From: Chitinophaga sp. S165
GTDB taxonomy: Bacteria > Bacteroidota > Bacteroidia > Chitinophagales > Chitinophagaceae
Assembly: GCF_003182155.1 (NCBI RefSeq)
Contig: NZ_QGTG01000002.1
Span: 248,001 to 312,000, forward strand
Direction: 5' to 3'
DNA length: 64,000 nucleotides
Positions 7,816-16,179 of this stretch are shown in pieces. The notes beneath the pieces were generated by a model. The model had not been told where the DNA came from. It made no database searches and saw only the letters and a program-made list of their open reading frames with translations. The stretch's first letter is position 1; each line of letters starts with the position of its first letter. Made by a program: the position numbers and the translations under genes.

Positions 7816-9108
7816 TCAGGCTCCTCCCAGTTTGCATTTCTGCAAAACTTCCCAGGATTTGCCATTATGACGGAGGAAGTACAGGTTATTCACCTTGAAT
7901 GTTGCTTTATATTCCTGATTTTCATATTCAGGCCATGCTTTTTCAAACTGCGCATCTTCCAGGTCTTTGAAAGCCACTGTTACGTGCGGAGTGAAGCCGG
8001 TACGGGCCAGCATAGTACTGAAACCAAATTCCTTACGCAGGAAGTTGATCAGCTGTCTGTGCAGGGCACTCATTGTTTCGCTCTTCTCTACGTTAATGAA
8101 CAGAACGCGGTTCTGTTTATTCGGGAAGGTACCGAAACCATTGAGGGAAACCTCGAATGGAGCCTGTGTTTTGGCGAATTCCGCCAGTTCATCACAGAAA
8201 GCTTTTTCCAGTGCCGGATCTGCTGTGAAAGGCACCTGTAATGTAATGTGCGGAAGTACTTTCAGCGCATACATCGGTCCGAATTTCTCAGCAAAGTCCT
8301 GCTTTATTTTAATGATCTCCTTACCTACTTCAGCAGTAGGAAGTAAGGCGATAAAGTAGATTTTGTTATCAGGTTTTGGTGTAAACGGTTTCCTGTTACC
8401 ACCAAAGCTTGGGCGACCTCCGCCACGGTTGTAGCCACCGCCACCACCGCCGCCGCGATTGTAGCCACCGCCACCACCGCCACCGCGATTGTAGCCGCCA
8501 CCACCGCCACCGCGATCGTAACCACCACCACCGCCGCCACGATTGTAGCCGCCACCACCGCCACCGCGATCGTAACCACCACCGCCGCCGCCACGATTGT
8601 AGCCGCCACCACCGCCACCGCGGTCGTAACCACCACCACCGCCGCCACGATTGTAGCCGCCACCACCGCCACCGCGGTCGTAACCACCACCACCGCCGCG
8701 ATCGTAACCGCCGCCGCCACCACGATTGTAGCCACCGCCACCGCCATCACGGTCTCCGTAACCACCACCACGATTGTAGCCGCCGCCACCGCCTTCGCGA
8801 TTGAAGCCGCCATCATTATCACCACGATTGTAGCCACCGCCACCACCGTAGCCTCCATTGTCGCGCGGGCGATATCCACCGCCACCGCCGCCATCACGAT
8901 CCCCACGATTGTAACCGCCGCCGCCTTCACGGTCAGAATTAAAAGGTCGGTCATTATCCCGGTTGTAACCGCCGGGTCTACCCTCTCTTTCACTATTAAA
9001 ATCGGGTTTGAAGTAACCGCTTGGTCTCTCCTTATTGGGATCTTGGTCTTTGTCTGTACCAGGAGGAGAGTAGGGCCTGCGGGGGCGTTCGTTTCTCTCA
9101 AAAGTCAT
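7816..9108 (-). CDS. 2H phosphoesterase (2'-5' RNA ligase family) with long Gly/Tyr/Arg-rich repeat domain
   Basis: A 430-residue two-part protein. Residues 1-47 are charged and Pro-rich. Residues 48-232 are low complexity: Tyr-Asn-Arg or Tyr-Asp-Arg followed by runs of Gly, becoming a regular 9-residue repeat (Y-N/D-R-G6) between about 111 and 232, with 13 Y[N/D]RGG copies. Residues 247-430 are a complete 2H (LigT-like) domain with both HxT motifs: PHIT with H287/T289 and PHVT with H375/T377. Family members hydrolyse or ligate 2',5' or cyclic RNA/nucleotide phosphodiesters. The tail resembles RGG/FG-type disordered RNA-binding regions; RNA binding or condensate formation is inference. The start lies 9 bp after kynU's stop, so it is probably translated from the same transcript. 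Confidence 0.85.
   Translation of the reverse strand: MTFERNERPRRPYSPPGTDKDQDPNKERPSGYFKPDFNSEREGRPGGYNRDNDRPFNSDREGGGGYNRGDRDGGGGGGYRPRDNGGYGGGGGYNRGDNDGGFNREGGGGGYNRGGGYGDRDGGGGGYNRGGGGGYDRGGGGGYDRGGGGGGYNRGGGGGGYDRGGGGGGYNRGGGGGGYDRGGGGGGYNRGGGGGGYDRGGGGGGYNRGGGGGGGYNRGGGGGGGYNRGGGRPSFGGNRKPFTPKPDNKIYFIALLPTAEVGKEIIKIKQDFAEKFGPMYALKVLPHITLQVPFTADPALEKAFCDELAEFAKTQAPFEVSLNGFGTFPNKQNRVLFINVEKSETMSALHRQLINFLRKEFGFSTMLARTGFTPHVTVAFKDLEDAQFEKAWPEYENQEYKATFKVNNLYFLRHNGKSWEVLQKCKLGGA
8413..8778 (-). repeat. In-frame 27-bp tandem repeat array encoding Y[N/D]RGGGGGG
   Basis: DNA encoding residues 111-232 of the 2H protein repeats every 27 bp, with an Asn/Asp alternation giving a 54-bp higher-order period. 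Plus-strand composition is almost all C with A and G. Such arrays can gain or lose units by slippage. Confidence 0.9.
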
Positions 9109-9117
9109 CTTACTTAA

Positions 9118-10383
9118 TTAAGCGTTTGAATCAATATTAGCTATGATTTCATAAAAATGAAATACGTCTCCATAAGAGTTATATAAGGGCGCCGGTGAAA
9201 TGCGAATTACTCCGGGTTCCCGCCAGTCGACGATTATACCGGCGTCAGTCATCTTTTGTTGGATTTCTCTCCCTTTGTCATGGAAAAGCAAAGATAATTG
9301 AGCACCGCGTTCCTTACAATTTTTTGGCGTAATTATTTCAAATTTTATGTTTTCTATATGTTTTAACAGGAATTCAAGATAATTGGTGAGTTTTATGCTC
9401 TTATCTCTTAAAGCTGCCATCCCAGCGGACTCAAAAAGTTCCAGTGAGGCTTTTAATGCTACCATGTTAAATACCTGTGCCGTGCTAATTTGCCAGCCTT
9501 CTGCACGGCTTTTGGGTTTAAAACCCTTTTCCATTTTAAAACGGGTACTTTCTTCATTGCCCCACCAGCCACCTAGTCGTTGCCGGTCTATATCTCGGGC
9601 ATGTCTTTCATGTATAAATGCTCCACCTACAGCGCCGGGGCCTCCATTTAAATACTTATATGAGCACCAAACGGCAAAATCTACTTCCCAGTCATGTAAC
9701 TTCAAAGGTACGTTTCCTACTACGTGCGCCAGGTCGAACCCGGCTACAGCCCCAACTCTATGGGCCGCTTCCGTAATGGACTGCATATTAAACAATTGGC
9801 CGGTATAATAGTTTATTCCCCCCAATAATATTATTGCTAAGCTACTACTTTCCTGGTCAATAATATCAAAAATATCTTCCTCCCTGATCAAATACTCACC
9901 GGGCCGGGGAGCCACTTCTATTATCGCAGTTTCCGGATCAAAACCATGCAGCCGTACCTGTGTTTCCACCGCATATTGATCACTCGGAAAGGCGCCCGCC
10001 TCCATCAATATCTTAAAACGCTGCTTTGTCGGACGGTAAAAGCTCATCAATAACAGATGTAAATTGACAGTAAGCGTATTCATTACTGTTAACTCGTCCT
10101 GGCTGGCTCCTACTATATTCGTCAACGGCTTGCTGCAATATTGCTGATAATAAAGCCATGGATTTTCCGCATTCCAATACCCTTCTACCGCATGATGATG
10201 CCAGTCGTTCAGTTCCTGTTCTATAGCAGGTCTTACTTTTTTGGGCTGTAATCCTAAAGAGTTTCCGCAAAAATAAATAGCATCCTTTCCATTTCTCTGA
10301 GGAAAATAAAATTGCTCCCTGTGCGTCTTTAATGGGTCCGATTGGTCCTGCTCTTCAGCAAACTGCCTTGATAGTTCAAACAT
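9118..10383 (-). CDS. kynU: Kynureninase
   Basis: A 421-residue PLP-dependent hydrolase that cleaves kynurenine or 3-hydroxykynurenine to (hydroxy)anthranilate and alanine. The N-terminal signature IYFCGNSLGLQPK is at 36-48. FDLAHVVGN at 216-224 contains the Asp (217) and His (220) that contact the cofactor and substrate. WCSYKYLNGGPG at 239-250 contains the Schiff-base Lys243. Length is typical. No other kynurenine-pathway gene (kmo, haao, tdo2) is adjacent. Instead a 2H phosphoesterase gene follows after 9 bp and a TIGR00266 gene precedes by 113 bp. The upstream gap holds nested inverted repeats (10411-10479). Confidence 0.95.
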   Translation of the reverse strand: MFELSRQFAEEQDQSDPLKTHREQFYFPQRNGKDAIYFCGNSLGLQPKKVRPAIEQELNDWHHHAVEGYWNAENPWLYYQQYCSKPLTNIVGASQDELTVMNTLTVNLHLLLMSFYRPTKQRFKILMEAGAFPSDQYAVETQVRLHGFDPETAIIEVAPRPGEYLIREEDIFDIIDQESSSLAIILLGGINYYTGQLFNMQSITEAAHRVGAVAGFDLAHVVGNVPLKLHDWEVDFAVWCSYKYLNGGPGAVGGAFIHERHARDIDRQRLGGWWGNEESTRFKMEKGFKPKSRAEGWQISTAQVFNMVALKASLELFESAGMAALRDKSIKLTNYLEFLLKHIENIKFEIITPKNCKERGAQLSLLFHDKGREIQQKMTDAGIIVDWREPGVIRISPAPLYNSYGDVFHFYEIIANIDSNA

Positions 10384-10410
10384 AAGTCAAAATTCCAGGT
10401 TTCTCTTACC

Positions 10411-10479
10411 CGATCCCGTTTAATCCGGTACTCTACTTAAAAAAATGAGTACTTTTCCCTCCTGGGGCAAACGGGACCG
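10411..10479 (-). promoter_or_regulatory. Nested inverted repeats upstream of kynU
   Basis: Outer arms at 10411-10421 and 10469-10479 (CGATCCCGTTT and AAACGGGACCG, one mismatch) enclose an inner perfect pair GTACTC/GAGTAC (10428-10433 and 10447-10452). The element sits 28 bp before the kynU start. It has no U-run after the outer stem, so it looks more like an operator or leader structure than a terminator. Function is inferred. Confidence 0.45.
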
Positions 10480-10496
10480 CTATAACGTGTCTCCAA

Positions 10497-11282
10497 TCAG
10501 TCTCCGTCCAGTAAATTCCCTATTCCTCCCAGTATACTACCCTCTTCCTTACGCTTTCCTGTACCATAAGAAACAATTCTCGCGGCCATTCTGCTGATAG
10601 GTAAGGATTGTATCCAGACTTTACCCGGACCTCTTAACGTGGCAAAGAACAAACCTTCGCCACCGAAAACCATATTCTTGATACCTTTTACAAATTCAAC
10701 GTCAAAATGCACTCCCGCAGTATACGCCACCACACATCCCGTATCAATTTTTAATACCTGACCAGGCTGTAACTGCTTCTCTATCACCATACCTCCTGCA
10801 TGCACAAATGCCATACCATCTCCTTCCAGCTTCTCCATTATAAAGCCTTCCCCGCCAAAGATGCCAGTCCCCAGCCTTCTCTGCCACTCAATGCCAATAC
10901 TAACACCTTTCGCTGCACATAAGAACGCATCCTTCTGGCAGATCACCTTTCCACCCATCTGCTGCAAGTCCATCGGAATGATCTTACCCGGGTACGGCGC
11001 AGCAAAACTTACTTTCTGCTTGCCATGTCCCGCATTCGTAAATGCAGTCATAAACAGGCTCTCACCTGTCAGTATCCTTTTACCGGCTGACATCAATTTT
11101 CCCAGAAGTCCCTGATTAGGTTGTGAACCATCCCCGAACATTGTTTGCATCTGAATCTCCTGGTCCATCATCATGAAACTGCCGCTTTCAGCTATTGCAG
11201 TCTCCTGGGGATCCAGTTCTATCTCGACAATCTGTATTTCTTCGCCATAGATACGGTAATCTATTTCATGGTTGCGTCGCAT
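10497..11282 (-). CDS. TIGR00266/AIM24 family protein
   Basis: A 261-residue protein with no signal peptide or membrane span. It has the Gly-rich beta-barrel features of the TIGR00266/AIM24 family: ESGSFMMMD near residues 32-40, GLLGKLMSAGKRILTGES in the middle, GIFGGEGFIMEKLEGDG, and GIKNMVFGGEGLFFATLRGPG towards the C-terminus. The family is widespread but has no firmly assigned biochemical function. It is followed by kynU on the same strand after 113 bp, and has its own -7 box at 11329-11336. It may be cotranscribed with kynU or separate. Confidence 0.85.
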   Translation of the reverse strand: MRRNHEIDYRIYGEEIQIVEIELDPQETAIAESGSFMMMDQEIQMQTMFGDGSQPNQGLLGKLMSAGKRILTGESLFMTAFTNAGHGKQKVSFAAPYPGKIIPMDLQQMGGKVICQKDAFLCAAKGVSIGIEWQRRLGTGIFGGEGFIMEKLEGDGMAFVHAGGMVIEKQLQPGQVLKIDTGCVVAYTAGVHFDVEFVKGIKNMVFGGEGLFFATLRGPGKVWIQSLPISRMAARIVSYGTGKRKEEGSILGGIGNLLDGD

Positions 11283-11328
11283 AGCGTATGATATATTAAC
11301 CAGGTTAACAAGAATGGTTCTTGCAGAT

Positions 11329-11336
11329 CAAAAATA
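11329..11336 (-). promoter_or_regulatory. -7 box upstream of the TIGR00266 gene
   Basis: The minus strand reads TATTTTTG, an exact TAnnTTTG match, 46 bp before the start codon at 11282. Confidence 0.5.
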
Positions 11337-11379
11337 AGTAATTGAACCCGCAGTCAATTGTTAAAGTTTGTTAAGGTGT

Positions 11380-11414
11380 AAAAAAAAGAAACCGTCTCGT
11401 GGACACGAGACGGT
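11380..11414 (-). terminator. Terminator of the efflux operon
   Basis: An 11-bp perfect stem ACCGTCTCGTG/CACGAGACGGT with a 2-base gap at its tip. On the minus strand it is followed by a T-rich run (complement of 11380-11390). It lies about 40 bp after the RND gene stop. Confidence 0.9.
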
Positions 11415-11455
11415 ACCTGTTAAACCTACAACTGTTACACTGTATATAGTGTGAA

Positions 11456-14400
11456 CTAAACTCTTTCGGCTACCTTCTTATCATGATGATGCTTCTGCGC
11501 AGGCGCCTCATGCTCCTCCTCCCCGGTCGGGAAGAAGTTATAAGGCTTAGATGATACGTACTTAGGATCATGCAATTTGCGCACTTCCCCTTTTGGCATC
11601 AGCACCTTCAGTATCAGCACCATGAAAGGCATGTATTTAAAGGCCCGTGGTATTTTATAGTAGTCGAGTACATCAATTGAACGCTTGTTCATGGCGTACA
11701 TCACCGGTACCAGGATCAGGGTCAGAAAGGTGGCAAACACCAGACCGTACACCATTGTCCAGGCCAGCGGGCCCCAGAACGCAACGTTATCACCTCCGAA
11801 GAAGATATGCGGCTCAAATGATGAGAATAACTCCGCAAAATCAATATTAAATCCAACCGCTAACGGTATCAGACCCAGAATAGCCGCAATAGCTGTCAGC
11901 AATACCGGCGTCATACGCGTTCTGCCCGCTTCGATCACAGCCTCATATACCGGCATCTTCTGTTGTACCAGGAGGTCAGTGAACTCTACCAGTACTATAC
12001 CGTTACGTACCACGATACCTGCCAGCGCCATGATACCTACTCCCGTCATTACAATCGAAATATCCATTCCGAAGATGGCAAAGCCCAGGAACACACCGAT
12101 GATCGAGAACAATATCTCCATGAAAATAACAAGCGGCCGCCCTATAGAGTTGAACTGCGTTACCATGATCATCAGGATCAGACCGAACGCACCCAGCATT
12201 GCAAAACCCAGGAAGTTAGAAGTTTCCTGCTGGTCTTCCTGCTCACCCGTCATCTTTACAGTAATACCCTGCGATTTCGGGAAATCCTGCAGCGCCGTCT
12301 GGATCTGCTGTACCACCTCGTTGGTATTAAAGCCTGTCAGTACATTCGAATATAATGTTACCACACGCTTCTGATCAATACGTTTAATACTTGCGTACGT
12401 GTTGGAATATTTAATGTCGGCTACCGCTGATAACGGCACCTGACGGATCGCTCCCGCCATATTCATATCACGGTATACGATGTTCAGGTTCATCAGGGTA
12501 TTGATATTATTACGCTGATCTTCCTTGAATCGTACCATGATCTTATAGTCGTCTTCCGGATCACGGAACTTCGATACTTCCTGTCCGTATAACGCTGTAC
12601 GCAACGCCATACCAATAGTAGTAGTTGAAATACCTTCCCTGTTCGCGCGCTCACGATCAATGTTTACCAGTATCTCAGGTTTGTTACTCTGAAAATCTGA
12701 CTTCAACTCTTCCACACCACCTATCTGCAGAGAATCCAGGTAGCGTTTTAATTTTGCTGCGCCTGCGGTGAGCTCTTCAAACTCATCACCGGAGATCTCA
12801 ATATTGATCGGCTTACCTGTTGGAGGACCACCTTGCTCCTGCTCAACTGTAATGTCTACACCAGGAATACCTCTTACTGCTTTACGGATCTTGTCCAGGT
12901 ACTGTACAGTAGAATTTCCGTTACGTTGGCCAAACTCCACAAACGCTACTGTTACCTTACCCTTATGCGGCTGCACACTCATGTCCATCTGTGATGGATC
13001 ACCCGCGCCTACTGCTACGTTGGAGATGATAGATTCTACGATCGGATTCTTTTGTCCTACTGCTGCAGTGATCTTCTGTTCAATGATATGAGTGATCGAG
13101 TCTGTATACTTCTGATCAGTACCCATTGGCAGTTCTATATAAGTATAGATGAAGTTCGGGTCTGCCTGTGGGAAGAACACCACCTTCGGGCTACGGATCA
13201 CAGTCAGCATAATACTGAACACCAGTAATCCGAATGTTGCCAGTACGATCCAGATAGGACGCCATCCAACAAGACACCACTTAAGGATACGTTTGTAACG
13301 CTCCTGCACACGTGGCCATATATTGCTCTGGAAACGGCGGGCTACGCCGCCAAGCCAGAAACGCTCCAATACAACCAGCAGGTACATGAATACAGTGAAG
13401 TTACCAACACCTGTACTACCGGCCGCATATCCTATAAGCGCGATGAAAGCAAATACGCCTGTAACTATCGCAAACTTCCTGTTGAACGTTGGCTTAGGAT
13501 GATGTTCTCCTTCATGACGGTCCATGAAGTCTACTGCAAACACCGGATTGATAATATAGGCTACGATCAATGATGCTCCCAGTGTAGTGATCAACGTTAC
13601 CGGCAGGAAGAACATGAAACTACCGATAATGCCTGGCCAGAAAAGTAAAGGGAAGAACGGCGCCAATACTGTCAGCGTTCCGGAGAACACTGGCAGGAAC
13701 ACCTCTCCCGCCGCCATCTTCGCAGCCTTTACAATACCCAGGTCTTTTCTTGTATAGAAAATGCGATGCACGTTCTCTATCACCACGATCGCATCGTCCA
13801 CCACAATACCCAATGCGAGCAGGAAGGAGAACAACACCATCATGTTCAGCGTAAAGTCAAATGCCGGCATCAGCAGGAATGCAATGAACATGGAGATCGG
13901 TACGGACAACGCCACGAAGATCGCGTTCACGGCGCCCATGAAGAACATCAGGATCACTGTTACCAGGATGAAACCGATGATGATCGTATTGATCAGATCA
14001 TGCAGGGTCACACGTGTTTTTGTAGACTGATCCGCAGTGATCGTTACATCAAGTCCTTTAGGCAGATAATCCTTACGCATTTCCTCAATGATCACATGGA
14101 TCTTATCAGACGCGTCGATCAGGTTCTTACCACTCTGTTTAATAACGTTCAGCGTAATTACATTCTTACCGTCGAGGCGTGCATAACTTTCCTGTTCTTC
14201 AAAACCATCTACTACTTCTGCTACGTCTTTCAGATATACTACAGCACCAGACATACCGCGTATAACGATGTTGCGGATCTTCGATGCGTCTTTATATTCA
14301 CCTTTCACACTCAATGTACGCTTCTGTCCATCCATAGATACCAGACCTCCGGAGATAGTGCGGTTTTCCATGGCAATAGCATTAGCCACATCATCAAAGC

Positions 14401-15016
14401 TGATCCTGGACGCATCCATTTTATATTTGTCTACGTTGATCTGGATCTCTCTTTCCAATGCGCCAACGATGTCAACACGCGTGATCTCATTCAATGCTTC
14501 GATACGGTCCTGCATTTCGTCTGCATACTTCTTGAGTGACTGCAGGTCGAAATCGCCCGACAGGTTAACGTTCATAATAGGTATCTGTGATACGTCTATC
14601 TTGATGATCTGTGGTTCCTGTGTAAGGTCATTCGGCAGGTCTTTCTTTGCATCATCTACTTTCTCACGTACTTCCTGCCGCGCAGTTTCCATATTTTCAC
14701 TGGCGTCAAATTCGATGGTGATGGCGGAATAATCCTGCATGGAAGTACTCTTGATAGCCTTCACGCCGGAGATACCTCCCAGTTGTTTTTCGATGGGTTT
14801 TGTTACCAGTGTCTCCATATCTTCAGGAGCAGTACCACTATAAATAGTACTGATGTAGAACTGGGGGAACACTACCTCCGGAAACTGTTCCTTCGGCAGG
14901 CTCTGATATGACATGATACCTGCAAAGGCCAGGATAATGGTGGCTACATAAATGCTCACCTTATTATCTATCGACCAGCTGGTAGGTTTAAATTCTTTAT
15001 TCAGATTGTCTTGCAT
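11456..15016 (-). CDS. RND efflux transporter permease (AcrB/HAE1 family)
   Basis: A 1186-residue inner-membrane proton-driven pump, slightly longer than typical AcrB (about 1050). TM1 is near 20-36, followed by the porter domain (GTAPEDMETLVTKPIE at 61-76, a family signature). The TM2-TM6 block follows, with GIVVDDAIVVIENVHR at 403-418 and the proton-relay Asp pair at 407-408. There is a second porter repeat and a second TM block (MTGVGIMALAGIVVRNGIVL). The extra length is partly an insert between TM6 and TM7 (around 510-570) and a charged His-rich tail. It is the last gene of tetR-tolC-mfp-rnd, 17 bp after the adaptor. It probably exports drugs or other small amphiphiles; the substrate is unknown. 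Confidence 0.95.
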   Translation of the reverse strand: MQDNLNKEFKPTSWSIDNKVSIYVATIILAFAGIMSYQSLPKEQFPEVVFPQFYISTIYSGTAPEDMETLVTKPIEKQLGGISGVKAIKSTSMQDYSAITIEFDASENMETARQEVREKVDDAKKDLPNDLTQEPQIIKIDVSQIPIMNVNLSGDFDLQSLKKYADEMQDRIEALNEITRVDIVGALEREIQINVDKYKMDASRISFDDVANAIAMENRTISGGLVSMDGQKRTLSVKGEYKDASKIRNIVIRGMSGAVVYLKDVAEVVDGFEEQESYARLDGKNVITLNVIKQSGKNLIDASDKIHVIIEEMRKDYLPKGLDVTITADQSTKTRVTLHDLINTIIIGFILVTVILMFFMGAVNAIFVALSVPISMFIAFLLMPAFDFTLNMMVLFSFLLALGIVVDDAIVVIENVHRIFYTRKDLGIVKAAKMAAGEVFLPVFSGTLTVLAPFFPLLFWPGIIGSFMFFLPVTLITTLGASLIVAYIINPVFAVDFMDRHEGEHHPKPTFNRKFAIVTGVFAFIALIGYAAGSTGVGNFTVFMYLLVVLERFWLGGVARRFQSNIWPRVQERYKRILKWCLVGWRPIWIVLATFGLLVFSIMLTVIRSPKVVFFPQADPNFIYTYIELPMGTDQKYTDSITHIIEQKITAAVGQKNPIVESIISNVAVGAGDPSQMDMSVQPHKGKVTVAFVEFGQRNGNSTVQYLDKIRKAVRGIPGVDITVEQEQGGPPTGKPINIEISGDEFEELTAGAAKLKRYLDSLQIGGVEELKSDFQSNKPEILVNIDRERANREGISTTTIGMALRTALYGQEVSKFRDPEDDYKIMVRFKEDQRNNINTLMNLNIVYRDMNMAGAIRQVPLSAVADIKYSNTYASIKRIDQKRVVTLYSNVLTGFNTNEVVQQIQTALQDFPKSQGITVKMTGEQEDQQETSNFLGFAMLGAFGLILMIMVTQFNSIGRPLVIFMEILFSIIGVFLGFAIFGMDISIVMTGVGIMALAGIVVRNGIVLVEFTDLLVQQKMPVYEAVIEAGRTRMTPVLLTAIAAILGLIPLAVGFNIDFAELFSSFEPHIFFGGDNVAFWGPLAWTMVYGLVFATFLTLILVPVMYAMNKRSIDVLDYYKIPRAFKYMPFMVLILKVLMPKGEVRKLHDPKYVSSKPYNFFPTGEEEHEAPAQKHHHDKKVAERV

Positions 15017-15033
15017 AAACCAGTTTTAGAGTA

Positions 15034-16140
15034 TTAAAGCTGGATAAGGTCATTATCGTTCAATCCCTGGTAACCGATAGTCACTATCTGTTCGCCAGCT
15101 TGCAGTCCGGTTTTGATTTCCGCCTTATCATTGTAGGTGCGTCCCATTTCGATCTCTCTTCTCTTTGCGACCATTTTGCCACCTTCTTTATCGGCCAGGA
15201 TAACATAAGGTTTACCCAGGGAATATTGAATGATGTTCACAGGTATTACTACTGCCTTTGGTGCTACATAATCAACTATCTTCAAACGGGTGATCATGTT
15301 CGGACGCAGTGACGGATCATTCTGCAAAGGTATTTCCACTCTGATAGTACGGCTAACCGGATCGATCACTTTTGAAGCGAAACCTATTTTGGTACGTACC
15401 TGTTTGTCAATGTCCGGAAATTCCAGTACTACCGGATCACCTGTTTTTACTTTGCTGGCGTAACCTTCAGCAACGTTTGCGATAACACGCAGGTTGCTGC
15501 CATTCACTACACGGAAAGCAGGACTGCCTGGCGCTGCATTATCTCCCAGTTTAATGATCACCGCATCTACGGTACCATTGATCGGAGATATGATCCTCGC
15601 CTGTCCCATCTGGTCCTGCAGGGTAGCCATCTTCCTTTCGAGAGATTCCTTCTGAGTTTTTGCGTTCAGGTACTGTACTTCTGAACCTATCTTCTGATTC
15701 CAGAGGTTCTGTTGTTTCTGGAACATGGTATTAGCCAGGTCCAGCTGAGTACGCAGTTCCGCCATATTGGCCCTCAGTATCTGATCATCCACCTGAGCCA
15801 GCGCCTGTCCTTTGGATACAGACTGACCTTCTTTTACATGAATAGCAGTGATGATACCAGGCACTTTGGAAGACACGTTCACATTTTCTCTTGCATCAAC
15901 ACTTCCCTGTACATCTATGTAGTGTTCAAATACAGTATCTTCTACGGCAGCCACTACCACCGATTTCTTTTTACGTTCGGTAGTGTCTGTTTTCTTCATA
16001 CCTTTTTCCAGTGTAGCGATCTGTTGTTTCAGATCAGCTTCCTGTTTCTTCAGTTCCGCCAGTTTGGCCTCAGGCGAAGGTGAGCCACAAGCGGCCATGA
16101 GAACGGTAATTAACAGAGCGGGACGATATATCTTAGACAT
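15034..16140 (-). CDS. RND efflux periplasmic adaptor (membrane fusion) lipoprotein
   Basis: A 368-residue adaptor linking the RND pump to the outer-membrane channel. The signal peptide ends in the lipobox MAAC with Cys18. Residues 26-55 are a Lys/Glu/Gln-rich coiled coil. The biotinyl-lipoyl half motifs (GIITAIHVKEGQSVSKGQAL and SPINGTVDAVIIKLGDN) flank a helical hairpin. A beta-barrel domain follows (VVLEFPDIDKQVRTKIGFAS) and the C-terminal domain ends in QIVTIGYQGLNDND. Gene order and spacing place it in the efflux operon between tolC and rnd. Confidence 0.95.
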   Translation of the reverse strand: MSKIYRPALLITVLMAACGSPSPEAKLAELKKQEADLKQQIATLEKGMKKTDTTERKKKSVVVAAVEDTVFEHYIDVQGSVDARENVNVSSKVPGIITAIHVKEGQSVSKGQALAQVDDQILRANMAELRTQLDLANTMFQKQQNLWNQKIGSEVQYLNAKTQKESLERKMATLQDQMGQARIISPINGTVDAVIIKLGDNAAPGSPAFRVVNGSNLRVIANVAEGYASKVKTGDPVVLEFPDIDKQVRTKIGFASKVIDPVSRTIRVEIPLQNDPSLRPNMITRLKIVDYVAPKAVVIPVNIIQYSLGKPYVILADKEGGKMVAKRREIEMGRTYNDKAEIKTGLQAGEQIVTIGYQGLNDNDLIQL

Positions 16141-16179
16141 ATAATTAAGAGTTAATAGTTAAGTTGTTGTGTGCGTAGC

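Noticed and set aside
8409..8804. His/Arg-rich open frame on the plus strand
   Set aside because: It is the complement of the same 27-bp repeats and has no start context or other support.
8325..9101. Long Ala/Val-rich open frame, same strand as the 2H gene but shifted
   Set aside because: It is a shifted reading of the GGN-rich repeat DNA; the true frame has the HxT motifs and a family domain.
11685..12374. Plus-strand open frame opposite the RND gene
   Set aside because: The RND gene is certain on the other strand; Ser/Thr/Ile-rich antisense frames are a common by-product of its codon use.
13766..14539. Second plus-strand frame opposite the RND gene
   Set aside because: Antisense to the pump's membrane block; low-complexity His/Asp composition and no domain.
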